From: Paludibacter sp.
GTDB lineage: Bacteria > Bacteroidota > Bacteroidia > Bacteroidales > Paludibacteraceae
Direction of reading: 5' to 3'
Length of the DNA: 64,000 nucleotides
Assembly (NCBI RefSeq): GCF_009712605.1
Contig: NZ_WASO01000002.1
Location: 62,001 to 126,000 of the forward strand
Shown: piece by piece, positions 8,552-16,071 of the stretch
Layout: each line of letters begins with the position of its first letter
Numbering within the stretch: position 1 is the first letter of the stretch
Notes under the pieces: generated by a model
Database searches by the model: none
Told to the model about the DNA's origin: nothing
Seen by the model: the letters and a program-made list of their open reading frames with translations, nothing else
Translations under genes and position numbers: made by a program

Positions 8552-10048
8552 ATGGACAAATTATTTATTTTTGATACAACGCTTCGCGACGGCGAACAGG
8601 TACCGGGCTGCCAGTTGAACACCGTGGAAAAGATTCAGGTGGCAAAGGCGCTTGAGGGTTTGGGAGTCGATGTGATCGAAGCCGGATTTCCCATCTCCAG
8701 TCCGGGCGATTTCAACTCCGTGGTCGAGATTTCGAAAGCTGTTACCTGGCCGACCATTTGCGCGCTGACCCGTGGCGTGGAGAAAGATATTGAAGTGGCC
8801 GCAGAGGCGTTGAAATATGCTAAAAACAAACGTATTCATACAGGTATCGGAACTTCTGATTACCATATCCGCTATAAATTCAACTCCAATCAGGAAGAGA
8901 TTCTGCAACGTGCCGTAGCTGCCGTGAAATATGCAAAACGTTATGTGGAAGATGTGGAGTTTTATGCCGAAGATGCCGGTCGTACTGACAACGAATACCT
9001 GGCGCGCGTGGTGGAAGCGGTGATCAAAGCCGGTGCTACCGTGGTCAACATTCCCGATACAACAGGTTATTGCTTGCCGGTAGATTATGCGGCTAAAATC
9101 AAATATCTGTTCGAACATGTAAACGGTATTCAAAACGCGATTATATCTACTCACTGTCATAATGACCTGGGCATGGCAACGGCCAATACGTTGGCTGGTG
9201 TGATGAATGGTGCCCGTCAGGTGGAAGTTACCATCAACGGTATCGGCGAACGTGCCGGTAATACTTCGCTGGAAGAAATTGCCATGATTCTGAAGAGTCA
9301 CAAAGAGTTGCTGATAGATACCAATATCAATACGCAGAAAATTACGCCGATGAGCCGCATGATCTCGAGTCTGATGAATATGCCGGTTCAGCCTAATAAA
9401 GCCATCGTGGGACGGAATGCATTTGCTCACTCGTCGGGTATTCACCAGGATGGCGTGTTGAAGAACCGCGAAAGCTACGAAATTATCGATCCGAAAGATG
9501 TTGGACTGGATGAAAATTCTATCGTATTGACAGCCAGAAGCGGACGCGCCGCATTGAAACACCGTTTGAGCGTACTGGGCGTGGATGTTAAAGATAATCA
9601 ACGTCTGGATGAAATCTATCAGGAGTTTCTTAAATTAGCAGACCGTAAGAAAGATATCAACGATAATGACATTCTGATGCTTGCCGGTAAAGAGCGTTTG
9701 GAAAAACAACGTATCAAACTGGAATATTTACAGGTAACTTCGGGGGTTGGCATCCGTTCGGTGGCCAGTATCGGACTTAATATTGCCGGTGAACATTTTG
9801 AAGCGGCTGCAACGGGTAACGGACCTGTGGATGCCGGTATCAATGCGTTGAAGAAAATTATTAACCGCAAGATGACCTTGCATGATTTTCTTATTCAGGC
9901 AATAACAAAAGGGAGCGACGATGTTGGAAAAGTACACATGCAGGTTGAATATGAAGGCAATATGTACTATGGATTTTCGGGCAATACCGATATCGTTGCC
10001 GCTTCGGTTGAAGCATACATTGACGCAATCAATAAATTCATTCAATAA
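8552..10048 (+). CDS. leuA: 2-isopropylmalate synthase
   Basis: 498 residues, normal length for LeuA. It condenses 2-oxoisovalerate with acetyl-CoA, the first committed step of leucine synthesis. The HMGL-like TIM barrel begins [13 protein letters not shown] (the Arg-Asp catalytic motif) and carries the metal-binding HCHNDLGMA near residue 201 and [14 protein letters not shown]. The C-terminal regulatory LeuA dimer domain (~residues 370-498) includes the GNGPVDA motif found in leucine-inhibited enzymes. It is the first structural gene after the attenuator. Citramalate synthase is an alternative but less likely because of the leuC/leuD neighbours. Confidence 0.93.
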   Translation: MDKLFIFDTTLRDGEQVPGCQLNTVEKIQVAKALEGLGVDVIEAGFPISSPGDFNSVVEISKAVTWPTICALTRGVEKDIEVAAEALKYAKNKRIHTGIGTSDYHIRYKFNSNQEEILQRAVAAVKYAKRYVEDVEFYAEDAGRTDNEYLARVVEAVIKAGATVVNIPDTTGYCLPVDYAAKIKYLFEHVNGIQNAIISTHCHNDLGMATANTLAGVMNGARQVEVTINGIGERAGNTSLEEIAMILKSHKELLIDTNINTQKITPMSRMISSLMNMPVQPNKAIVGRNAFAHSSGIHQDGVLKNRESYEIIDPKDVGLDENSIVLTARSGRAALKHRLSVLGVDVKDNQRLDEIYQEFLKLADRKKDINDNDILMLAGKERLEKQRIKLEYLQVTSGVGIRSVASIGLNIAGEHFEAAATGNGPVDAGINALKKIINRKMTLHDFLIQAITKGSDDVGKVHMQVEYEGNMYYGFSGNTDIVAASVEAYIDAINKFIQ

Positions 10049-10108
10049 AACAGATAAGCCGGATGAAATACTCCGGTTTTCGGGCTCTGTTCCATTAAAA
10101 CAGGTAGT

Positions 10109-11434
10109 ATGACAACAAAGCCAAAACAAACCTTGGTGGGGCGATTCAATCAGTTTATTTTCCACGACCTCTGGCACGCGGATACAAAATTGTTGCCCAA
10201 ATACAAGGCTTTTGGCTACACAGTGATGAAAATAGGGTCGGTGACCTACGACGAGTGGGTGAAGGGCCGGTTGGTGTATCGGGCTTCGGCATTGACTTAT
10301 TTTACATTGCTTTCTATAGTGCCGGTTTTCGCGTTGTTGTTTGGCGTGGCTAAAGGCTTCGGAATGGATGCCCTGTTGACGCAATGGATGCAGGAGCATC
10401 TCGACTGGGCGGGCGATGCCCTTCCGACGATCCTTGATTTTACCAAATCATTGTTGTCTCACACGAAAGGCGAAGTGGTGGCAGGAGTTGGATTGTTGTT
10501 TTTGTTTTATTCTGTAATTCAAATGTTTGGATATATAGAAAAAGCATTGAACGATATCCGGCATGTGGAGAAACAGCGAACCTGGGTTCGGAAATTTACC
10601 GATTATCTGGCCATGATGATCCTGACTCCGGTATTTCTGATTGCTTCGTCGAGTGCGATGATCTATTTGTCGCATACATTGAAATCCGTGACCGATCAGG
10701 CCGAAATCAACTGGTTGTTCAAAGCGTTCTTTTCGTTTGTTCCTTACCTGATGAGCTGGTTTTTGTTTGCTTGCATGTACACCATTATGCCGAATGTCAG
10801 GGTTAAGGTAAAGCCGGTTATTATTGCCAGTATCATTGCCGGAACAGCTTTTCAACTCTGGCAGTTTGTTTACATCAACTTTCAGGTAGGTGTGGCTCGC
10901 TACAACGCTATTTACGGCAGTTTTGCTGCTTTGCCTCTGTTGTTGATTTTTCTGTATTACACCTGGAATATCTTTCTTCTGGGAGCCAATATCGCTTATA
11001 CCATCGAAAATATCAAACGTATTGAAATTGAACGAAGCGTAGTTTCTTTGTCGATACGGAAACAGAAGATTGCTTATCTTTTTCTGGTTCACTATATTGT
11101 AAAATGCTTTGAACGACGGGAAGATCCTCCGGTGGTGCTGACGCTTGCAAAAGCGATTAAGTTGCCAGAGCATGTGGTGCAAACGATGTTGACGAAACTG
11201 ACAGAATCAGGAATCATTCGCGAGGTGATAATACCGGATACCGATAAAACGGGCTATCAGCCGGCGTTTGCCATTCTGCAGATGACCCTCGGAATGTTGA
11301 TGGAAACCATAGAGAAAAAAATAGATGAGCACGGCTCTTTACGTGACGTGGAAATAACCAATCAGCTCGAAGAGATTCTCGACGAGTACGACACCCAGTT
11401 CTCCAAGGCCAATGTGCTGATAAAAGACCTGTAA
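10109..11434 (+). CDS. YihY/BrkB-family inner-membrane protein
   Basis: 441 residues. The N-terminal ~290 residues are the YihY/BrkB (UPF0761) domain with about six membrane segments; characteristic pieces are RASALTYFTLLSIVPVFALLFG, FLFYSVIQMFGYIEKALNDI, and YGSFAALPLLLIFLYYTWNIFLLGANIAY. The C-terminal ~130 residues are soluble and helical, and look winged-helix-like (LAKAIKLPEHVVQTMLTKLTESGII). The family's function is unsettled; it was once wrongly called RNase BN. It sits between leuA and leuC, 60 bases after leuA, with no obvious role in leucine synthesis. Confidence 0.88.
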   Translation: MTTKPKQTLVGRFNQFIFHDLWHADTKLLPKYKAFGYTVMKIGSVTYDEWVKGRLVYRASALTYFTLLSIVPVFALLFGVAKGFGMDALLTQWMQEHLDWAGDALPTILDFTKSLLSHTKGEVVAGVGLLFLFYSVIQMFGYIEKALNDIRHVEKQRTWVRKFTDYLAMMILTPVFLIASSSAMIYLSHTLKSVTDQAEINWLFKAFFSFVPYLMSWFLFACMYTIMPNVRVKVKPVIIASIIAGTAFQLWQFVYINFQVGVARYNAIYGSFAALPLLLIFLYYTWNIFLLGANIAYTIENIKRIEIERSVVSLSIRKQKIAYLFLVHYIVKCFERREDPPVVLTLAKAIKLPEHVVQTMLTKLTESGIIREVIIPDTDKTGYQPAFAILQMTLGMLMETIEKKIDEHGSLRDVEITNQLEEILDEYDTQFSKANVLIKDL

Positions 11435-11472
11435 ATAGTGATTAATGGCTAATGATTAGCGGTTAATGAACT

Positions 11473-11829
11473 ATGAAAGAGGGAGTTTTAAAGCAGAAGA
11501 GTTTTGAGTTTGCGGTTCGGATTGTGAACTTGTTCAAATATCTGAATGAAGAGAAGAAGGAGTTTTTGATGAGTAAACAGCTGCTCCGTAGCGGAACATC
11601 GGTTGGGGCAATGGTACGGGAAGCCGAACATGCCGAGAGTAAAACGGATTTTGTGCATAAATTGGCGATTGCACAAAAAGAGATTAATGAAACGATTTAT
11701 TGGTTGGAGCTATTAAAAGCAACGGCTTATTTGACCGAGCAACAGTTTGAAAGTATCAATAAAGACTCCATTGAGCTTATAAAACTGTTAACAAGCAGCA
11801 TCAAGACAACTAAATCCAGATTAAACTAA
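11473..11829 (+). CDS. Four-helix bundle protein (23S rRNA intervening-sequence protein family)
   Basis: 118 residues. Matches the family by KSFEFAVRIVNLFKYL, SKQLLRSGTSVGAMVREAEHAESKTDFVHKLAIAQKEINETIYWLELL. Members fold as pentamers of four-helix bundles and were first found in 23S rRNA intervening sequences, but many stand alone as here; their role is unknown. Its flanks (11438-11472 and 11830-11860) are repetitive ATTAA/TTAAT-rich sequence of the sort that often brackets these genes, suggesting it arrived as a small cassette inside the leu cluster (inference). Confidence 0.88.
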   Translation: MKEGVLKQKSFEFAVRIVNLFKYLNEEKKEFLMSKQLLRSGTSVGAMVREAEHAESKTDFVHKLAIAQKEINETIYWLELLKATAYLTEQQFESINKDSIELIKLLTSSIKTTKSRLN

Positions 11830-11861
11830 TCATTAACAATTAACAATTCATATTTAGTTTC

Positions 11862-13253
11862 ATGTCTAAGACTTTATTTGACAAGATTTGGGACGCGCAT
11901 GTGGTGACGGCAGTTACCGATGGTCCTACGCAGATTTATATCGACCGGCATTTTTGCCACGAAGTAACCAGCCCTCAGGCATTCGACGGCCTTCGTAAAC
12001 GCGGTCTGAAAGTATTTCGTCCGGAGAAAACAACTTTGTCTCCCGACCACAATATCCCGACGTTGAATCAGGACAAACCGATTCAGGATCCGATTTCTAA
12101 AAATCAGGTAGATACACTCTCAAAGAATGCTGCCGATTTCGGTCTTACACTCTACGGACTGGGACACGAAAAGAATGGTATTATCCACGTCATCGGACCG
12201 GAAAACGGTTTGACACAGCCGGGTATGACCATTGTTTGCGGCGATAGCCACACCTCTACTCATGGTGCTTTTGGCGCTATTGCTTTTGGTATCGGTACCA
12301 GTGAAGTGGAAATGGTGCTTGCTTCGCAATGTATTCTGCAACCGCGCCCCAAAACAATGCGGATCAACTATAACGGTAAGCTGAAACCGGGTGTGACCGC
12401 TAAAGATATTGCCCTTTATACTATCTCACAACTGACAACCGGTGGCGCAACAGGCTATTTTGTGGAATATGCCGGCGAAGCTATCCGTAACCTGTCAATG
12501 GAAGAGCGTATGACAGTTTGTAACCTGAGTATCGAAATGGGAGCCCGTGGCGGTATGATTGCCCCCGATGAAACCACTTTTGCTTACGTACAAGGTCGCG
12601 AATTTGCACCGAAAGGCGAAGCCTGGGACAAAGCGCTAGCTTACTGGAAAGCCCTGAAATCGGATGATGATGCCAAGTTCGATCGTGAAATTTCGTTCGA
12701 CGCAGCATCCATCGAACCGTGGATTACTTATGGTACTAACCCTGGTATGGGTATGGCTATCGGAGGTGCAATTCCTACTATCGATCAGATTGATGAGGCC
12801 GGCCGTATTTCGTTCGAAAAATCGTTGAACTATATGGGCTTCAAGCCAGGTGAAAAACTGGAAGGCAAACAAATCGACTATGTATTCCTTGGTAGCTGTA
12901 CCAATGGTCGTATCGAAGATTTTCGTGCTTTTGCCGCTTACGTAAAAGGCAAAAAGAAAGCCGACAATGTGATTGCATGGCTGGTGCCGGGTTCTTGGAT
13001 GGTTGAAAAGCAGATCCGCGCCGAAGGTTTGGATAAAATCCTTACTGAAGCAGGTTTTGAACTGCGTCAACCGGGATGTTCGGCTTGCCTTGCCATGAAC
13101 GAAGATAAAGTTCCTGCCGGAAAATATGCTGTATCGACCTCCAACCGTAACTTTGAAGGACGTCAGGGTCCGGGTGCACGCACTATTCTGGCCGGTCCGC
13201 TGGTAGCTGCCGCCGCCGCTGTAACCGGAAAAATTACCGATCCGAGAAATTAA
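11862..13253 (+). CDS. leuC: 3-isopropylmalate dehydratase large subunit
   Basis: 463 residues, the usual LeuC length. With LeuD it isomerises 2-isopropylmalate to 3-isopropylmalate. It belongs to the aconitase family. The [4Fe-4S] ligands lie in [13 protein letters not shown] and [13 protein letters not shown], and the substrate-binding motifs [26 protein letters not shown] and [20 protein letters not shown] are intact. Starts 32 bases after the four-helix-bundle gene. In many genomes leuC and leuD abut; here two genes separate them. Confidence 0.95.
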   Translation: MSKTLFDKIWDAHVVTAVTDGPTQIYIDRHFCHEVTSPQAFDGLRKRGLKVFRPEKTTLSPDHNIPTLNQDKPIQDPISKNQVDTLSKNAADFGLTLYGLGHEKNGIIHVIGPENGLTQPGMTIVCGDSHTSTHGAFGAIAFGIGTSEVEMVLASQCILQPRPKTMRINYNGKLKPGVTAKDIALYTISQLTTGGATGYFVEYAGEAIRNLSMEERMTVCNLSIEMGARGGMIAPDETTFAYVQGREFAPKGEAWDKALAYWKALKSDDDAKFDREISFDAASIEPWITYGTNPGMGMAIGGAIPTIDQIDEAGRISFEKSLNYMGFKPGEKLEGKQIDYVFLGSCTNGRIEDFRAFAAYVKGKKKADNVIAWLVPGSWMVEKQIRAEGLDKILTEAGFELRQPGCSACLAMNEDKVPAGKYAVSTSNRNFEGRQGPGARTILAGPLVAAAAAVTGKITDPRN

Positions 13254-13283
13254 ATCTGTGTCATACGCGTTCTATAATTTTTT

Positions 13284-13712
13284 ATGAGTGCAGCATTCAA
13301 ATCGAAAGTGCCTATTCAGGTGCGTTTCAATGATGTGGATATCATCGGACATGTCTCCAATACCGTGTATCTTAACTACTACGATGCCGGTAAAATGGAT
13401 TATTTCGATCTGGTGATACCCGAAATCGATTTTAGCGGTTTGGCTGTAGTCGGAGCATCGATAAAGATTGATTATCTGAAACCGATCTTTATGCGATATA
13501 ATATCTATGTCGAAACCCGTATCTCTGTTTTAGGAAATAAGAGCTTTACAATGGAGCACTTACTGATTAATAGCGATAACGGCGATCTTCTTTCAACGTG
13601 CACTGCAGTTGTGGTCTGCTTCGACATCAAGGCACAAACCAGTTGTGTTATTCCTGACGATTGGCGCAAGCGTATCATCGAATTTGAAGGTGAGCAACTG
13701 ATAATTAAGTGA
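13284..13712 (+). CDS. Acyl-CoA thioesterase (4HBT / YbgC-like hot-dog fold)
   Basis: 142 residues. The motif VRFNDVDIIGHVSNTVYLNYYD (~residues 12-34) is the 4-hydroxybenzoyl-CoA thioesterase-type active-site segment with its catalytic Asp. The family hydrolyses acyl-CoA thioesters; the substrate cannot be told. It begins 30 bases after leuC and is probably cotranscribed. The left arm of the GxxExxY cassette starts right at its stop codon. Confidence 0.85.
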   Translation: MSAAFKSKVPIQVRFNDVDIIGHVSNTVYLNYYDAGKMDYFDLVIPEIDFSGLAVVGASIKIDYLKPIFMRYNIYVETRISVLGNKSFTMEHLLINSDNGDLLSTCTAVVVCFDIKAQTSCVIPDDWRKRIIEFEGEQLIIK

Positions 13713-14190
13713 GCACACAGATTACACGGATTGTATAGAATTACACAGATACCGATATGCTGCATGAATCACTGACAGAAGAAATAATATACTGGTTTTA
13801 TCAAGTGCATCGTAAGCTTGGTTTTGGATTTCTGGAGAAAGTTTATAAAAACGCACTTTATCTCGAATTGACAGAAGCCGGCTTGAAATGCGAAACTGAG
13901 AAACCAATCAATGTTTATTACAATGGCAAGGTTGTAGGTGTCTTTTATGCAGATATTGTGGTTGACGGTAAAGTTATTTTAGAGCTGAAGGCCGTCGAAA
14001 GTATGTGTAAGGAGCATGAATATCAGTTGATAAATTATTTAAAAGCGTGTGAATTGGAAGTGGGTTTGCTTTTGAATTTTGGTAAGAAAGCAGAGATGAA
14101 ACGACTGATTTATACCAACGATAGAAAAATAGTAAGTTAAAACGAGCATTCTGGAAATGCGGATCCGTATATTCTGTGTTTTCCGTGTGC
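13713..14190 (+). mobile_element. Inverted-repeat cassette carrying a GxxExxY gene
   Basis: The left arm starts GCACACAGATTACACGGATT at 13713; the right arm ends TTTTCCGTGTGC at 14190. The reverse complement of the right arm (GCACACGGAAAACACAGAAT) is clearly related to the left. The cassette holds only the GxxExxY gene. Closely similar arms form gene-free inverted repeats at 14804-14878, 14981-15053 and 51557-51684. No transposase lies inside. That it is mobile is inference. Confidence 0.6.
13757..14140 (+). CDS. GxxExxY protein
   Basis: 127 residues. The defining motif is GFLEKVY (Gly24, Glu27, Tyr30). It is followed by a PD-(D/E)XK-like core: YADIVVDGKVILELKAVE with an Asp then E-L-K, and LINYLKACELEVGLLLNFG. 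The family is widespread as solitary small genes embedded in repeats; a nuclease-like fold is predicted but no function is established. It interrupts the leu cluster between the thioesterase and leuD and is bracketed by inverted repeats. A second member is at 46543-46917. Confidence 0.9.
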   Translation: MLHESLTEEIIYWFYQVHRKLGFGFLEKVYKNALYLELTEAGLKCETEKPINVYYNGKVVGVFYADIVVDGKVILELKAVESMCKEHEYQLINYLKACELEVGLLLNFGKKAEMKRLIYTNDRKIVS

Positions 14191-14204
14191 GAAAAAAATA
14201 AAAA

Positions 14205-14792
14205 ATGGAAAAATTTCAAACCATCACATCTTCTTGTGTTCCACTTCCTATTGAGAATGTGGATACCGACCAGATCATCCCGGCACGCTTCCTGAAAGCG
14301 ACTACCCGTGAAGGTTTTGGCGATAATCTTTTTGCCGACTGGCGTTACGATAAAGCCGGTCAGCCTATCAGTTCTTTTGTGTTGAACAACCCGACTTATG
14401 CCGGTCAGGTGTTGGTTGGCGGTAAAAACTTCGGCAGCGGTTCCAGTCGAGAACATGCTGCGTGGGCTATTGCCGGGTACGGTTTCAAAGTGGTTGTATC
14501 GAGCTTTTTTGCCGATATTTTCAAAGGGAATGCACTCAATAACGGTGTTCTTCCGGTAGTAGTATCGGAGAAATTCCTTACCGATCTTTTTGCCTCCATT
14601 AATGCGGATGCTAAAACAACGGTTACTGTTGATCTCGCTGCACAAACTATCACCAACAATGCGAATGGTGCAGTAGAATCATTTGATATTAATTCTTACA
14701 AAAAAGAATGTTTGCTGAACGGTCTGGACGATATCGACTATCTGTTGAGCAAAAAGGATAAGATTGAAGCCTGGGAAGCCGCTTCAATTTGA
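14205..14792 (+). CDS. leuD: 3-isopropylmalate dehydratase small subunit
   Basis: 195 residues, normal for LeuD. It supplies the swivelling domain that completes the active site of LeuC. Motifs: [17 protein letters not shown] near the N-terminus and [43 protein letters not shown]. The start is 15 bases after the GxxExxY cassette's right end. leuB, the next pathway gene, is not in this window. Confidence 0.95.
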   Translation: MEKFQTITSSCVPLPIENVDTDQIIPARFLKATTREGFGDNLFADWRYDKAGQPISSFVLNNPTYAGQVLVGGKNFGSGSSREHAAWAIAGYGFKVVVSSFFADIFKGNALNNGVLPVVVSEKFLTDLFASINADAKTTVTVDLAAQTITNNANGAVESFDINSYKKECLLNGLDDIDYLLSKKDKIEAWEAASI

Positions 14793-14803
14793 TGATAATC
14801 TGA

Positions 14804-14878
14804 GCACACGGAAGACACAGAAGAAACGGAAACCACCGAATGATTGGTAATCCGTTCACTCTGTGTTTTCCGTGTGTT
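14804..14878. repeat. Gene-free inverted repeat, GCACACGGAA family (copy 1)
   Basis: GCACACGGAAGACACAGAAG on the left pairs with CTCTGTGTTTTCCGTGTGT on the right, across CGGAA..TCCG inner pairs. It lies just after leuD and may also act as a transcription-ending hairpin. Same family as the arms of the cassette at 13713-14190. Confidence 0.75.
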
Positions 14879-14980
14879 TATATTTTGCAGTTTTGTTTGC
14901 TGAGATAGGCAATTATTTCGATTAACAGAAAGAATGGTTTCGAATAGGCTTTAATCTCGGCTTATTTTAGACGTTTTTTA

Positions 14981-15053
14981 GCACACGGAAGACACAGAAA
15001 AAACGGAAAATACCGATTGTCGGTAATCCGTACAATCCGTGTTTTCCGTGTGC
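14981..15053. repeat. Gene-free inverted repeat, GCACACGGAA family (copy 2)
   Basis: The ends are exact inverted repeats (GCACACGGAA ... TTCCGTGTGC), with further pairing through ACAC/GTGT and CCGA/TCGG. About 75 bases long, 100 bases from copy 1 and near-identical to it at the ends, between convergent leuD and the DUF4136 gene. Confidence 0.78.
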
Positions 15054-15071
15054 TTTCTTTTTAGTGAAAGA

Positions 15072-15671
15072 TTATTTCTTCGCCGGTTTTACCGGAAACT
15101 TCTTAAACAATACCGCACTTGCCTTTGTGATCTCTTCAGGACTTTTTAGCGTCAATGTTTTCGGGCTCATTTCAGCACTGACGGCTGCCGAGTAAAGTAA
15201 CATCTTGTTTTGAACCGCAACGATGTTAATCACCCAAATGCCTTCTTTGTAAATGCGTGTCGAAGTGTATCCTGTATAAGGACGACGGAATACGTATGGA
15301 TGATACATCCCAAAGCGTCCATAATAATAATCGGGGTAGAGGTTGGTAGTAATGTCGGCATTACGTTCGACAAACAGACTGAAGCTGATTTTTAGATCCG
15401 AGGCTGGATCTTCGGCATAACCACGAGCTGTCATCTCACTTCGGATGCCATTCGCCAGATTATTATACTCCTCTTCCGAAAGTACGGCTTTCCCCTTCTG
15501 CGGCATTCGCATTGCTTCTGAAAACGGTGCAATGTAGAATGTACGATACGTTGCAATCTCGGTTTTGTTTAGTACTGCGCTGTGTTCCAGTTTGTAGGTA
15601 CTTGCACAGCTACTGAGCGCGACTGTGACGGCAATAAAGAATGAAAATAATGCGATCTTTTTCATATCCAT
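15072..15671 (-). CDS. DUF4136 lipoprotein
   Basis: 199 residues. Lipoprotein signal ends ALSSC (Cys22; Cys20 if translation starts at the second Met, 15665, which gives the more usual MKK start). The DUF4136-like pattern is YRTFYIAPFSEAMRMP, IRSEMTARGYAEDPASDLKISFSLFVER and IYKEGIWVINIVAVQNKMLLYSAAVSAEM. Function unknown; such proteins are envelope lipoproteins. It is transcribed alone, convergent with leuD. A TTTACATT/AATGTAAA inverted repeat lies 18 bases upstream of the start (15689-15708). Confidence 0.82.
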   Translation of the reverse strand: MDMKKIALFSFFIAVTVALSSCASTYKLEHSAVLNKTEIATYRTFYIAPFSEAMRMPQKGKAVLSEEEYNNLANGIRSEMTARGYAEDPASDLKISFSLFVERNADITTNLYPDYYYGRFGMYHPYVFRRPYTGYTSTRIYKEGIWVINIVAVQNKMLLYSAAVSAEMSPKTLTLKSPEEITKASAVLFKKFPVKPAKK

Positions 15672-16071
15672 GTAAGTTTGATGGTGATTTTACATTTACG
15701 AATGTAAAAATAACGGTTGGTTTGTTATATTAGTCTTTGTTTTGTAATGTTTTAGCACAATTTAATAGCAGAAAGGGTCTGACTTGCATTTATTAAGTAT
15801 AAGTTGAGGCATCAAAAGTGTTTCTATTAAAAGAGTTGCGATTGTCTAAGCTTAATTCTGAGTTCGTCTAATTGGTTTGCGAAGAATCATTTGCAGGATC
15901 AACGCTGTTGGACGATTGTGGCGGAACGTAAATCTGTTTTTTGACATAAATCCAATGGAGACAAGGTTTTTTCGTTGGAAATAAGCTAATTAAATACTAC
16001 CTTCGTCCGGTTTCTTTTCTAAAAAAGAACCATTTATGCCGTTTTTTTACAAGATCTAATACAACACAACC
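15672..16071. other. 400-base divergent intergenic region
   Basis: It separates the minus-strand DUF4136 gene from the plus-strand GH9 gene. It contains the inverted repeat TTTACATT-TACG-AATGTAAA at 15689-15708, a possible operator, and a -7-like TACCTTCG at 15998-16005 with TTGG 19 bases earlier, a plausible weak promoter for the GH9 gene. No small gene is seen. Confidence 0.4.

Noticed and set aside
8561-9601. Long frame (346 codons) on the minus strand opposite leuA
   Set aside because: It lies wholly antisense to a clear leuA, shows no domain, and its His/Ile/Phe-rich composition is typical of the complement of a biased coding frame.
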